Assembly: GCA_946122785.1 (NCBI GenBank)
Contig: CAMGYJ010000005.1
Coordinates: forward strand, 85,926,547-85,990,546
Direction of reading: 5' to 3'
DNA from: Linum tenue
Taxonomy: Eukaryota > Streptophyta > Magnoliopsida > Malpighiales > Linaceae
DNA length: 64,000 bases
Shown here: piece after piece, positions 24,342 to 34,953 of the stretch
How positions within the stretch are numbered: the first letter of the stretch is position 1
How the letters are laid out: each line of letters begins with the position of its first letter
Made by a program: the position numbers and the translations under genes
The notes under the pieces: generated by a model
What the model was told of the DNA's origin: nothing
Databases searched by the model: none
The model's input: only the letters and a program-made list of their open reading frames with translations

Positions 24342-25604
24342 TGTCCATATAAAGAGGGATGTGCTATTTGTAGCCCTAAATAAAGCTTATTTGTAGCCCT
24401 AAAAAATTAAATTCACTAAAATACCCGTGCCAAAAATAACTTTCTCTTTTTTCAAAATACACTCTCCAAACAATCATTGCCAGCAACTCTCGTTGGTCGA
24501 CCACTGTCACCGAAAGCCATATCGGGCGACAACATCACCGATCATCATCAACAAGTCACCACCGCTTTTCTCGCCGGAGATTACTGGTGATGTACCAAAC
24601 ACGAGTCGGCGCCACGGCCGGACATGAGGAAAGTGCGTCGCCAGACAACGCTGGACGCCCCGGCAGGACGTGGGGCCATCGCCGGCGACACCCCAGCAGG
24701 ACGTCGGGTCATCGCTTGCGACGTCCTCTCTAGACGTCACTGTGAAGCTTTTTAAAATATTTTATTTTCGTATAGATTTGTGAAGAATGTTAAATATTTT
24801 AATTTAGATTTTTTGGTTACTAATTTTGAATTTTTATAATAAATTTATGAATAATTTAGATTTTTAAGAATAATTAGTGTTTTTGTTGTAATTTTATATT
24901 TTATGAATATTGTAATTATCATATTTTTTAGGATAGATTTGTTATTTTATTATTATTATTTTTAGAAGGAAGTTCTTTAATTTCATTTTTAATACTTTGA
25001 AACTAGTTTAATGTTACTAAGAATATTTTTCTTAAACCTTTTAATTTTAGAATCATGTTGAATTAGTTATTATTACGATGAGGCCTAGTCATTGATAGAA
25101 TGCTTAAATATTTTATTTTTTACAATGATATATTGTTCGAAAAATGTAGAATTATTGATTTGTTGCGTTAATAATTTAATTAGTATGTGTCTAAATATTA
25201 GGTTTTGGTAGCTAATCATGCTTAATGTGCTATTGGATTATAAGTTTATGTTCGAATAATGAATAATTGTTAAAAGTGTTTAATATTTTCATAATTCAAA
25301 GATAAATGTAAAATCTAATATTGCAAACAAGTCATCAAATTTTCTAAAACTTACATAAGACTCAATCCATATCAAATTGTAAGAATTCAATTTACAACAA
25401 ACGTTACAAGTAATCAAAAATTTTGAAACTTAAAACTCAATCTATATCAAATTGAAAGAATACAATCTACAACAAACATGTCAAAGTTAGTATCACTAAT
25501 AAGATGAATGTGTTTATTCTAGGGAGATCCGAACGATAGGGGGCACAAAGTTTATTATAATCAATTTTTCATAACAAATACGAGATATAAGTCATGGAAT
25601 GAAG

Positions 25605-26697
25605 CTATGGAAGCCGCGATGACTCAAAACTACCACGAGCCCCACGTCTAGTATGAACAAACTGAGAGGACGAAGAAGACACAAAAGGAACCTCGGGCCC
25701 TAATCTAGGTCCACTAGAACCACTTTCATTCGGATGGTTGCCCTCGAAGAAAGTCTCATTTACATTCGGGAAGTCATCATAATTGTCATCACTACCATCA
25801 TACTCAGCCACTCCCTCAAAAGCTGTATCTAAGTCAAAAGGCACGGGAGCCGAGAAAGACGGATTCTCCACAAGCCTAGCACGTCGACGCTCATTCTCTG
25901 CTTCCTCACAACGCGACCTCAATACTATACGGTTGGCCACCCTCGATGGCTCTACCTAGGGATGGCAATGGGTCGGGTTGGGGCGGGTTTTGTCAAACCC
26001 AAACCCAAATCCATGGGTTTATCCGCCAAAAAAACCCGGGGTAAAACCCGTTGGGTTTGAAAAACTCAAACCCAACCCAACCCGCTGGGTATCCGCGGGT
26101 TCATGGGTACCCGTGGGTTTTTGTGGTAAAAAATTTACAATAACAAGTTTCTTTCAAAATAAAAGTTTAACATCAATTTTCTCATACAAATTAATCATAC
26201 AAAAAACACCAATCTAGAGCATACAAGCAAATCGCAAATGATCAATACAAATTGTTCAAAATTAAAGATAAACATCTATAAACAATAAGATTAATTGAAA
26301 GCTTCTTCCTCCTCGTCAACTAAGTTTCTTCACTCTCTACTTCATCATATCAACTTCATTCTAAACAATTAGAAAGAACAAATTATACATGTCTCCACAA
26401 ACATAAAGAATATTAGTTGTTCAAGGAAGATATATTATTTAGAATATTAAATATATAGGGAAAGTAATTATATGTGTGTGGGCGGGTACCCATGGGGCGG
26501 GTTTACCTAAACCCAAACCCAACCCAACCCGATGAATAGTGTAGCGGGTTTAAACCCGAACCCGGCCCAAAACCCGTCAACATGGATTTTACCCGCGTTG
26601 ACCGGGTTGGGTCGGGTGGGTACCCGTGGGTTCGGGTTTTGTTGCCATCCCTAGCTCTACCTCCTTCATCTTCTTCTTTCCTCTTGTATCCACAATT
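25605..26697 (-). pseudogene. Unidentified coding fragment split by a hAT MITE
   Basis: Minus strand. An exon-like stretch begins after TTTGTAG (a good splice acceptor, near 26700) and reads KIVDTRGKKKMKEVE. Across the excised MITE it continues in frame as PSRVANRIVLRSRCEEAENE, an acidic region (GSDDNYDDFPNVNE), a serine-rich stretch and a basic end (VHTRRGARGSFESSRLP, stop at 25605). The frame is unbroken apart from the MITE (25957-26653). It resembles the C-terminal exon of a basic/acidic protein, perhaps the element's own. I do not recognise the family, and upstream exons were not found. Confidence 0.4.
25957..26653. mobile_element. hAT-type MITE, TAGGGATGGCAA family (copy 1, 697 bp)
   Basis: Termini TAGGGATGGCAATGGG and, reversed, TAGGGATGGCAACAAAACCC. 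The 8-bp TSD GCTCTACC is at 25949-25956 and 26654-26661. Both ends are rich in GGGTTTGGGTT / GGGTACCC motifs, and the core is AT-rich. A second copy in the opposite orientation is at 37465-38144. Confidence 0.88.
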
Positions 26698-27301
26698 TTC
26701 TACAAATTAAAATTTGAATTAAAATTATTGTCAATTTATTATCGTCATGTAATAATTATTAGCAAGGTTCATATGATAATTACTAGTTCTCCTGGAATAA
26801 ATTTCTATATTCAAATGATTCAATGTTCGTATATTTCTCTATTATAATAATATTCATATATAATTTCATTTACAATAAATTTTCCGATCACAATATAATG
26901 TTAGGATTATAACGAACTTCACAATAAATTCTAACTTACTTTTCTTGCTTAACAAATTTTTCAATTACAATTTAAGTTTCGTACTACAATTAATACTTTT
27001 CTAGAAATAAGTTTCTATATTTAAATTATTAAACTTTAATATATTTATTAATCAATACAACCTAAAATTCATATCTAAATCCAAATTGAAATAAATTTTA
27101 TAAAACTTACCGAAAAAAAAATTTATAAATCATAACAACAATTAACTCCGATATAAAACTAATTAATAACAACAAATTCTTTTGTTGAATAAATTTTGCT
27201 ACATAAATATTTGTAATATAAAAAATTTTATAATAAAAATTTAAATTAACAAATTAAATAAAACACTAACGGCGACGTCCTGTCCCGGCGTCGCCAGCAA
27301 C

Positions 27302-27426
27302 CGCGCAACGTCTGGTTAGGATGTTTGTCCATCATCGGCTACGTCGTGGCAGTTTGACCAGCTGCCGGCGACTTCTTGTTCAGACGTCGCCGATGATGGA
27401 CAAACATCCTAGCCAGACGTTGCGCG
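27302..27426. repeat. 44-bp inverted repeat with 37-nt loop
   Basis: Arms at 27302-27345 and 27383-27426 are reverse complements with two mismatches (core AGGATGTTTGTCCATCATCG). They lie in the GC-rich part of element X. Confidence 0.85.
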
Positions 27427-27786
27427 ATCGATGGCGACGCTGGGAAGGACGTTTGTCCATCGCCGTTGACGTCCAGACAGGACGTCGCCGCGGTCCTTCG
27501 TACAAAAATCAAATATAACTTCAGTGACGAGTCTTCTTCTCCGGCAACGCAACTCTTCTCTTCTCGGGCGACGCTCGTCTCCCAAATCTCCGACGACACT
27601 GCTCTCTGTCGTCTCCCGATGAAAAGTCGTCCTCTCCGGCGAGATGTCGTCGTCTCCGACAAGAAATCTACGACAACACTGCTCCCCGTCTTCTTTTGGC
27701 GAGAGTCGTCGTCGGCAACGTTATTTGGGAGGAAACCGACAACTGTTGGATGTTGGGAGGGAAGGGGATGTTTGGTTGGATTCTTA

Positions 27787-28611
27787 GGCTCAAGATAGGG
27801 TACATAACCATGGGTTATGCACCCATCAATAATCAAATCTGGACCCTTCATTTAGAAAATCCAAATATAAGAATGGAGAATTAAAGACCATTTTTATTTT
27901 CCCTAGCTTTCTTAATTGACTCATATCTTTTTCGTTTTAACTCGGATTTTAATTTTTTTTCACAGATGGAACGAGTTCATCGTGCTCTACAAAATGAGAT
28001 CAATTTTCAATATTTTATGAGAAAAAAAATTCTGGCCTCTCGGTACTAACTGCATGCCGTATGGTATCTTCTTCGTTTTTAATTCGTTTTTGAAAACGTT
28101 TGCACAGAAGGGAGGAGTTCATCATGATCTATTGGATCTACAAATTTCCGGGTGAATAAATTGCAGGACCAAAAAACACCACACAATACCATACAATACC
28201 ACCCTATTACGGGGTGGTATCTTGTGGTATACAATGTTAAAATTTGTAAATGACAATTAATATACTTCTACTATCATGTATTCAACCATCCTACAGTCTT
28301 GGTTTGTTCATACCACCATGGTACTCTTTTCAAACCATAGGTATGCTCTTATTTCAATACCAGTCAATACCATATGATATAGACTGGTAAAAAATGACTC
28401 AATTTTTTTTGTTCGAAAAAATATCAAAGTGGATATCATTTTGAAGAGCACAATTAATCTGATATAACTGTGCAAAAAAAATTAAATTTCGACTTAAAAC
28501 GAGTGAGAAATCGTCCGTCAAAGATTAAGGAGGGGAAAATTAAGCTTTCGAGGAGTGAGAGGGATGCTGATGTGGACGGGTTACTCATGGTTACTCACCT
28601 GATCAATTCCC
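27787..28611. mobile_element. Mutator-like MITE, family M (copy 1, 825 bp)
   Basis: 9-bp TSD GGATTCTTA at 27778-27786 and 28612-28620. Ends GGCTCAAGATAGGGTACATA and, reversed, GGGAATTGATCAGGTGAGTA are weakly inverted (about 60%). It shares its whole interior with 46156-46992 and part with 3391-3803. No coding capacity. A 9-bp TSD with poor TIRs fits a non-autonomous Mutator-like element. Confidence 0.75.
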
Positions 28612-28729
28612 GGATTCTTACACAAAATTTGAATTTGAAAACGGAAAAAGGGTAAAATAGTAATTGGATTATTTTAGGACTATAAATAAGGTGAAATTAG
28701 TGCAACAAATAGCAATTCAGTATAAAAAT

Positions 28730-29684
28730 TACTATAACTTTTATATTTCAAATTTCCTCTGTCCTCTCTCTTACTCCGCTTTCCCTTTCAGTTCTCAAGG
28801 GCTGCCGCCGGCACTTCTTGGTGACCGGCGGTAGCCCAAAGCACCGTGTCTCTTTTGGTTCCGTGTTCCAGTTCCTTTGCCTCTGTTTGTAGGCGATTTT
28901 CCTTCGGATTTTCCTGATGTTTCGCTTTTCTTGCCTTTGTGGCTTTTCTTGCCTTTATGGCTTTTCCTTTCCCTGTTCTAGGGTCTCTCTGGGTTTGCTC
29001 TCCTTGGGGCTGGGTTATGCATCTGGGGGACTCCTTCAGATCTTTGGTGGTCACCTCTCAAGATGGTGGATTTATTGTGCTGCATGGTGAATCCATTCAC
29101 CGGTTCCGCCTCTGACTTCCCCTGTTGTGTGGTCTGCCTCATGGTCGTCGTTGGTGGGAGGAGGATGGTGTCTATTCCGGTTAGCTGCGGTGGCATCTCT
29201 TGGATCTTGGGGTTTGCGTTCGTCTTCTCGCCTTGATCAAGACTGGTACCTCGGTTCCCCCTGCCTTCTCAGCTCGGAGCATTTCGATTCTCAACCTTGA
29301 CCACCGCCATGTAATCCCACATCTGAGATTCACTGTGCTGAGACGTCTTCGAGCGACTCCTAGGAGGCGGCTTATGGCGTTGTTGTGTTCAATAGCCATG
29401 GTTTTGGTCGGATCGAACGAGCTGATTGTGCTTGGTGCTTCTTTGTGTGGTGTGGTTGCAAGAGAAATTTGTTGATTACTGTTTCCGGATCTAGAGTTTC
29501 CAGGTCCTTTGTTTTGGTTGGTTTCATCCTGCGTTGGTGCTCACGTTGTTGTTTTCCTGAAGCACATATGGTTTCAATTATGTGCTTTGGGGATCTGCTC
29601 TTGATCTTTTTCTAGTTTTCTTGTTGGTTTCTCTTGTAATCTATCATTCAAAGTGCAATACAAGCAATCCCTTTGTAAAAAAAA
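28730..29684 (+). mobile_element. Poly(A) retroposon of unknown source (955 bp)
   Basis: Ends in an A-tract (CCCTTTGTAAAAAAAAA) and is flanked by an 11-bp direct repeat AGTATAAAAAT (28719-28729 and 29685-29695). These are the marks of target-primed reverse transcription. The body is G/T-rich with short frames only. It could be a LINE 3' end or a retroposed transcript. No domain was recognised. Confidence 0.6.
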
Positions 29685-29695
29685 AGTATAAAAAT

Positions 29696-30208
29696 ATAGG
29701 TGTCAATTACTTTGTCAAAAAAAACCATCTCACATGGGCCATGGCTACAACGAAAAACCAGCAGCGACAGCATTCATCCGTGGTTGGGTACCTCGCCGGT
29801 GTGGTAAAATCAATTTTGAAGAGAAATCTCTGCTTTAAGCCCGAGATCATCACGTCTTTGTCTAGTTTCCAATATAAATAAGGTTAAGTTTAAATATTGA
29901 TTTTGTTATGATCGGCAAGTCATTAGGTAAGTTCAAATAATTTAAAATTTCTTAAATACCCTTAACTAACAAATAACCACTAATAATCACTAACTAATTA
30001 CTAACCATTTGAGATTAATCTAACAGCCAGCATTGACTTGAGTAGTTAAGTAACTTGTTAAGTTTAGTGGCTTAAGGAACTGAACCCATCCCAAATCCAC
30101 ATGCAAACCAGATTATCAATCAGCATAATGAAAGAAATTAATATCTCCTCGCTCAGTTCATGGAACCCACATTCACTCACAGCACATATATATGTGGAAA
30201 GGAATCTA
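29696..30208. other. No recognised feature
   Basis: AT-rich spacer between two mobile elements. No ORF or repeat of note. Confidence 0.3.
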
Positions 30209-30216
30209 GTTCTTCC

Positions 30217-31255
30217 CATGGTAAAGGAAACCGTACCGGAAAGTCATACCGGATCCGCCAGTGGTAAGGTATTTTGTGGTACGACCGTGGTTCAATCGTT
30301 TCGTACCGGTAAATACCGTTTTTGTAATAGTAAAATAAATTTTTTATCAAAAAACCGTATCGGCAAAATCAGGGTAACGTTTTGAAGAAATACCGGAGTG
30401 TACCGGAATAAACCGGATAATATATACTAAATAATTATAAAATAACAATAAATACCAAAATATGTTAATTGAAATAACTAAAAAATAAAATTATATCTCC
30501 CCCAAATCCGTCTTATCCCAATCTCATCTTCCCATCTTAATATTTAATTCCAACTCTCCTCTCTCCCTTTGGTTTGCGAGGAAGGAGGGATCTTCCCCAA
30601 CTAATTCCAATTTCCAACTCCCCTCTCTTCTCTTTCTCTTTCAGGTTTGTGATGCATGAGGGATCTTCCCCAACTAATTCCAACTCTCCTCTCTTCTCTC
30701 GTTTGCGACTAGTTGCAGGAGGATGTTTTCCATATTTCTTCCTTTTCTTCTAGGAATAATACCGATTGGGACAAAAGAAAGCATATCAATCGGAGGCAGG
30801 CAAGCTGGAGTTGCATGTCGAATCCCTCTGTTTATCCGTCTTCGCCGCGTGAAGTTGCATGCCGGGTCCGATCAATCGAAATCGGCGTTGTCTGTTGAGT
30901 ATAGCGACGATCGGGTCTGGAGAAAGGAGGAGCAGCAGAGTGAAAGACTGAAATTTGGAACGTGGAGGTCGAAGGCCGAAGAGAAGAATCAATTAGGGCA
31001 GTTAGCTCGGTTAATCGTTTCTTAATTGTTTTTTTTTTTTTTTCAATTTTGTCGCCTGAAACGACGACGTTCACATACAAATTTCATTACCGCCGGTCTG
31101 ATTTAAACCGGACGGTATCTCGATTTATGCCGGTTAAGCCGATTAAACCTGATGACGTGGTAGAAAGGAGGCTGGTCGGGTGCCGTTTCGCCAGTGGTCA
31201 GATTCCCGGTTTTACTGGTTGAACCGGCCAGTACAATCCGGTTTCCTTTACCATG
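30217..31255. mobile_element. hAT-like non-autonomous element (1039 bp)
   Basis: Perfect termini CATGGTAAAGGAAACCG at both ends in inverted orientation. The 8-bp TSD GTTCTTCC is at 30209-30216 and 31256-31263. Subterminal regions repeat ACCGG/CCGGT motifs. A CTTCCCCAACTAATTCCA block is tandemly duplicated (about 30592 and 30665). Short frames in the middle (30713-31025) match no family I know. Confidence 0.82.
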
Positions 31256-31263
31256 GTTCTTCC

Positions 31264-32084
31264 AAGTGCTGCAAGTGTAACTCAGACCTTAAGAAGCATT
31301 AAATTTGTAGTCTCTCAATACAACTACCCCCCTACACCAGACACCCAACATCTTAAGTCTTAACACGATTTTGACAGCCTCGCCTAAATTGACAGCCTAT
31401 GCGGCTATGCTAATCCTTACATAAGCAACTACATGGTGTTGCCAATCCTTACATAATTAACAGCAGGATTTCAAAACTACATTTCAAGACGCGAACTAGC
31501 CAATTTATGTTCACATTCTTAGCTAAAAGGTTCAATCCTACACGAAATAATTCCCATCTCAGCAAACAGATTACAACCGTCTCCAAGGGAACTTCCAAAT
31601 CATATTACCAAGCATCCAACACAATCAAACTTAACAAATACCTTCTAGCTTCAAGCAATTACTTCATCTATTCTATGGGCTGCTTCTATGACTTGCAGAC
31701 CAGTGAATCGCATCATAGTATTAGTAGTAGTACCCAATCCCCAGAAACCCTAACGAAATGAGAGACTAATCAGAATCAGATATGAGCCTGCGACCAAATA
31801 GGCATTCATTAACAACTGTAACCATCTCCAACCCCAATATCAAAACAAATAACAACCCAACTGCGCCGAACACTGCATCCATTCAAATCAAGCAGCAAGT
31901 TTAAAAGCAGAGAAAGCTACTAACCATTGATCCAATATTCGGATAAATTCATGGATTCATCTAAACTTTCAACTTCTTTCGCAATCCAAAACTGAGAGTA
32001 GTAACATTTCAGAAGTGAAAACACTAACACAAAAGAACATGGGAAGAAAAAAAAAGGTTGATTTCCTGCTCTCGAATAAAAACT
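31264..32084. other. 3' flank of the L12 gene
   Basis: No further ORF with a domain. The part nearest 32084 must hold the L12 3' UTR and poly(A) site. A T-rich stretch on the minus strand at 32045-32056 is a possible processing element. Confidence 0.4.
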
Positions 32085-32585
32085 TTACTCAGAGGGAATC
32101 TCAACATCACCGTCGCTAATCTCCTGCTGGAGATCCTTTGGGTCCTTCCCATCGACAGTACAACCCACGGAGACGCAAGTCCCCAAGATCTCCTTCACTG
32201 TTCCGCTCAAGTCCTTGGCCATAGATCGAGGGCTCATGACCTTAGCAATCTCGATAACATCATCAAGCGAGATGTTGCCATTGTGCTTGATGTTCTTCGT
32301 CTTCTTCCTGTCACGCTCGGGCTCCTTCAGGGCCTTGATGACAAGAGCAGCAGCCGAGGGCACCACCGTCACCTTAGCCTGACGGTTCTGGACAGTGAGC
32401 TTGACTGTGACGCGCAATCCCTTCCAGTCTTTCGCGGTCTCCTTGGCGATGTCCTCACCGATCTTCTTTGGTGAGAGGCCCAGCGGACCGATCTTGGGAG
32501 CGAGGGAGGAAGCCGCTCCGACCTCACCGCCGGTTACACGGACGAAGACGTCCACCACCTGAGACGGATCGAACTTCGGCGGCAT
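32085..32585 (-). CDS. RPL12: 60S ribosomal protein L12 (uL11)
   Basis: Intronless 166-codon frame, the usual length for plant L12. It starts MPPKFDPSQ and keeps the hallmark N-terminal segment of the uL11 family ([19 protein letters not shown], residues 19-37). The RNA-binding C-terminal domain is recognisable ([45 protein letters not shown]). uL11 sits at the base of the ribosomal stalk, binds 25S rRNA in the GTPase-associated centre and works in the cytosol with the P-stalk proteins during translation. The start is fixed by the conserved MPPKFDP N terminus and the upstream leader. No frame damage is seen, so it is likely functional. Its promoter is short because a MULE begins 301 bp upstream of the ATG. 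It is the only clear housekeeping gene in the window. Confidence 0.97.
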   Translation of the reverse strand: MPPKFDPSQVVDVFVRVTGGEVGAASSLAPKIGPLGLSPKKIGEDIAKETAKDWKGLRVTVKLTVQNRQAKVTVVPSAAALVIKALKEPERDRKKTKNIKHNGNISLDDVIEIAKVMSPRSMAKDLSGTVKEILGTCVSVGCTVDGKDPKDLQQEISDGDVEIPSE

Positions 32586-32877
32586 GGTTGCGGTGGTGGC
32601 GAAGAGGGAAACGGGATTCTAGGGTTTGGGAGAAAGGAGGAAGCAGTGTGTTTTGGGGGCGCAGCAGCTTTATTGGATGTGAGGAACGGTGTTTGGAGGT
32701 TAAATTAGGGGGGCGAAGTTCTAGCTAGGGTTTTGCTGACTGGACTGGGAATTATGAAACTATCCTGTGGGCCTTAGTTGGGCCGAGGACTGTACGTTTA
32801 AGATTGAAGCCCATGACTGATTATTGCGAGCTGGGGTCAGTGGCTCAGTGACAGTGACTGCGGAAGAAATTCGGTTG
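32586..32877 (-). promoter_or_regulatory. RPL12 promoter and leader with telo-boxes and site II motifs
   Basis: Read on the minus strand, telo-boxes AAACCCTA occur at 32620-32627 and 32726-32733. Site II-type elements (TGGGCC/GGCCCA) occur at 32768-32773 and 32779-32784, with a third AGCCCA/TGGGCT at 32808-32813. This pairing is the established signature of plant ribosomal protein promoters, giving growth-linked expression. All lie within the 292 bp left between the gene and the MULE. Confidence 0.82.
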
Positions 32878-32886
32878 CAGAGGAGA

Positions 32887-33093
32887 GGGTTAATTGCACC
32901 CGATGTCACTTAAGTGCTAATAATGTTGCAGGGTTAGCACTTAAACAGATTTTGTTGCAACTAATCCCCTTACCTAAGTTTCCGGTTGCAAAGCTACCCG
33001 TTCCGTCGACGGAAGTAACGGCAGGTACCAAATACATAATTTGCTAGGACAAGCAGGTAGGACATGTCAGCACAACTTGCTGACTCGTCCGAG
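32887..33093 (+). repeat. Left TIR of the MULE
   Basis: About 207 bp, matching the reversed 37193-37398. The inner limit is set where GACTCGTCCGA stops matching. Confidence 0.9.
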
Positions 33094-33289
33094 CCTTTTT
33101 TTCCCGCTCATTTTCCCGCTTTTTCTGTTGTTATCCCGCTCTCCCCTTCCTCTTATATTCTGGAAACTCTCCGTCAAACCCGAAACTCTTCCCTTCCGCT
33201 GTTGTTATCCCTTTCTTTCCCCAAAATTTCCTCACCCGAAACACACCCTTCTCTCTTTACACCCTCTTCCTCCTTCCTCCAAGTCGACA

Positions 33290-33680
33290 ATGGCGGCAAC
33301 ACCTCCAATGTGCCGGTGCGTTGTACCGACGGTTTTTCGAACCTCGTGGACTGATGCCAACCCCGGAAGACGATTCTTCGGCTGCGCCAATTATCGGGTA
33401 TGCTGATTAAATCTTCATTTCATTTTGGCGTGTACTGCATATGCTAAATCTTTCCCATATATAAACTTTGGATCTGGTTCTTCTGTTGTTTGATTCGTAG
33501 GGTGTAAATGCATGCAATTATTTCCATTGGATCGATCCACCACTTGAAGATAACATTAAGCACCTTGTTCTTGCATTGCACAAGAGAATCCGAGAGGTGG
33601 AGAGGAGGAACAATCACAGCTCATTTGTTAGAGAAATGAGCAAAAGTTTTTTTTATTGTGGTTGGAACTCTGTTGGCTAA
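33290..33680 (+). CDS. GRF-type zinc-finger protein carried by the MULE (two exons)
   Basis: Exon 1 is 33290-33397 and exon 2 is 33501-33680, joined at CGG/GTATGC and TTCGTAG/GGTGTA in phase 0, giving 95 residues. The protein has a complete GRF zinc finger: CRC (C8, C10), TDANPGRRFFGC (C32), then NACNYFHWID (C41 and the aromatic W46-D48 end). A short basic helical tail follows (LVLALHKRIREVERRNN). GRF fingers bind single-stranded DNA or forked structures in proteins such as NEIL3, APE2 and TOP3A. Plants have many small At4g04775-like GRF proteins. Splice sites and frame are intact, and the ATG lies about 200 bp inside the left TIR, which probably serves as promoter. It is convergent with the transposase, the layout of MuDR's second gene. 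It may have been captured or may be an element-borne accessory gene; its role is inferred only. Confidence 0.8.
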
Positions 33681-34150
33681 GAGTGTGATTGATTACCTGT
33701 TTGGGAACATGTAATGAGGTGGGAACCTGTTTAGGATGATTTATCAATTGGAAACCTGTTTTGGATGATGTAATGAATTTGGAACATCTTTCGGATTATG
33801 TATTAAAGGAGCAATGTTTCGGAATGTAATGTCATGCTAGAAAGAGTCTGCAGATCTGCTAATGAAGGTAGAAAGCTTTAGAAGTTGAGAGAAGTGTTGT
33901 TTCCATCTTCAAAATGCAGGATATTTCGAAGGACAAAGCTAGGCTGCATTTAGCCTAGTTAGAGCAGTAAAATAGACAAGCCGAATAAACCAGGGAGAAT
34001 GTGTGTTCAATTTCAATTAGTGTATATGTTCATGAACACCAAAAATGTCTTGGAAACCAAATCACAAAAAAAAAAAAAACAGCTGATAGTTATGTCACAT
34101 AATCACCAAAAGCAGCTGACAGTCATGTTTGTTTACTGTATGGTTCCACC
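33681..34150. other. MULE interior, non-coding
   Basis: 3' flank of the GRF gene. GGAACCTGTTT/GGATGATGTA-type short repeats occur at 33700-33800. The expected C-terminal transposase coding sequence is absent here. Confidence 0.4.
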
Positions 34151-34811
34151 CAGTGGCGGACTCATAAATTTTTCTTAGGGGTGTCCTCTTTTAAAAATAA
34201 ATTAAATAAAAATAATTAATAATTATTAAAAATAAAATCGTAAATTTGAAAATACCTTACTCATACAGGTTAAAAAAGTCCATGATTTGTTTTCATATTC
34301 GAAAATAATTGTAGAACACACTTGGTGTCTATAGTGTTAAAAAAATTGTCTCTATATACCCTACTAGACAATCATTCACGAACTTATCGCATATTCAATT
34401 TGTAAACTTGTTCTCGATGTAACCCAAAGCTGAAAGACTCTTTCAACACTTGCCGCATTAAGGGTAGCTTGAAATTAGTTTAATTGTTAGGTTTTTAAAA
34501 TAATTAGAGATAGGAAATGACATATTACTATTACATTTTTCAAAATCGAACAACAAATAAGTTGTAGGTCAACGAAAATTAAGTTTATTAATAAGAATAG
34601 TGTTCTAGATTTGAATTACCCAATCTACCACTTATATTCCTATACACAAATGACAGTAGGATAATCATGTTTTCAAATTTCAGGGGTGTCCCTCACTATC
34701 AATTATAGTTTTTTTTATCCATACGTAAATTACCACCGGGGTTGGATAATCGTATTCCCAAAATTTAGGGGTGTCCGGGGACACCCCTAAAACCCCCTGG
34801 GTCCGCCCCTG
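34151..34811. mobile_element. hAT-type MITE nested in the MULE (661 bp)
   Basis: Termini CAGTGGCGGACTCA and, reversed, CAGGGGCGGACCCAGGG. The 8-bp TSD GTTCCACC is at 34143-34150 and 34812-34819. AT-rich interior and no ORF. Confidence 0.87.
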
Positions 34812-34953
34812 GTTCCACCCCATTTAACTACGAAACAGATCACATCTGCCCTTTCCCTTTTGAAACAATAGGAAGTTTGTTTTGTCTTCCCTCGCCTTGT
34901 GCAAAGCGCATTGTTTGTCCCTCAGATTAACTGCTCTGTCGTGGTGGAAGACA

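Larger units (their letters stand above)
24361..28716. mobile_element. 4.4-kb DNA element with ~65-bp terminal inverted repeats (X)
   Basis: The left end (24361-24433: TGCTATTTGTAGCCCTAAA...CTTATTTGTAGCCCTAAAA) and the reversed right end (28716-28650: TGCTATTTGTTGCACTAA...CTTATTTATAGTCCTAAAA) align over about 65 bp. The ends carry GC-rich GACGTCC/GGCGACG-rich blocks (24480-24740, 27270-27740) around an AT-rich core. It contains a minus-strand coding fragment, a hAT MITE and a Mutator-like MITE. No transposase domain or clear TSD was seen, so the superfamily is open (MULE or PIF/Harbinger are candidates). Confidence 0.5.

Noticed and set aside
27339..27851. 170-codon minus-strand ORF
   Set aside because: It spans the inverted repeat, the GC-rich subterminal block and the start of a MITE; composition and context indicate a chance frame.
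32058..32474. 138-codon plus-strand ORF over the L12 gene
   Set aside because: Antisense shadow of RPL12, whose minus-strand product is unmistakable.
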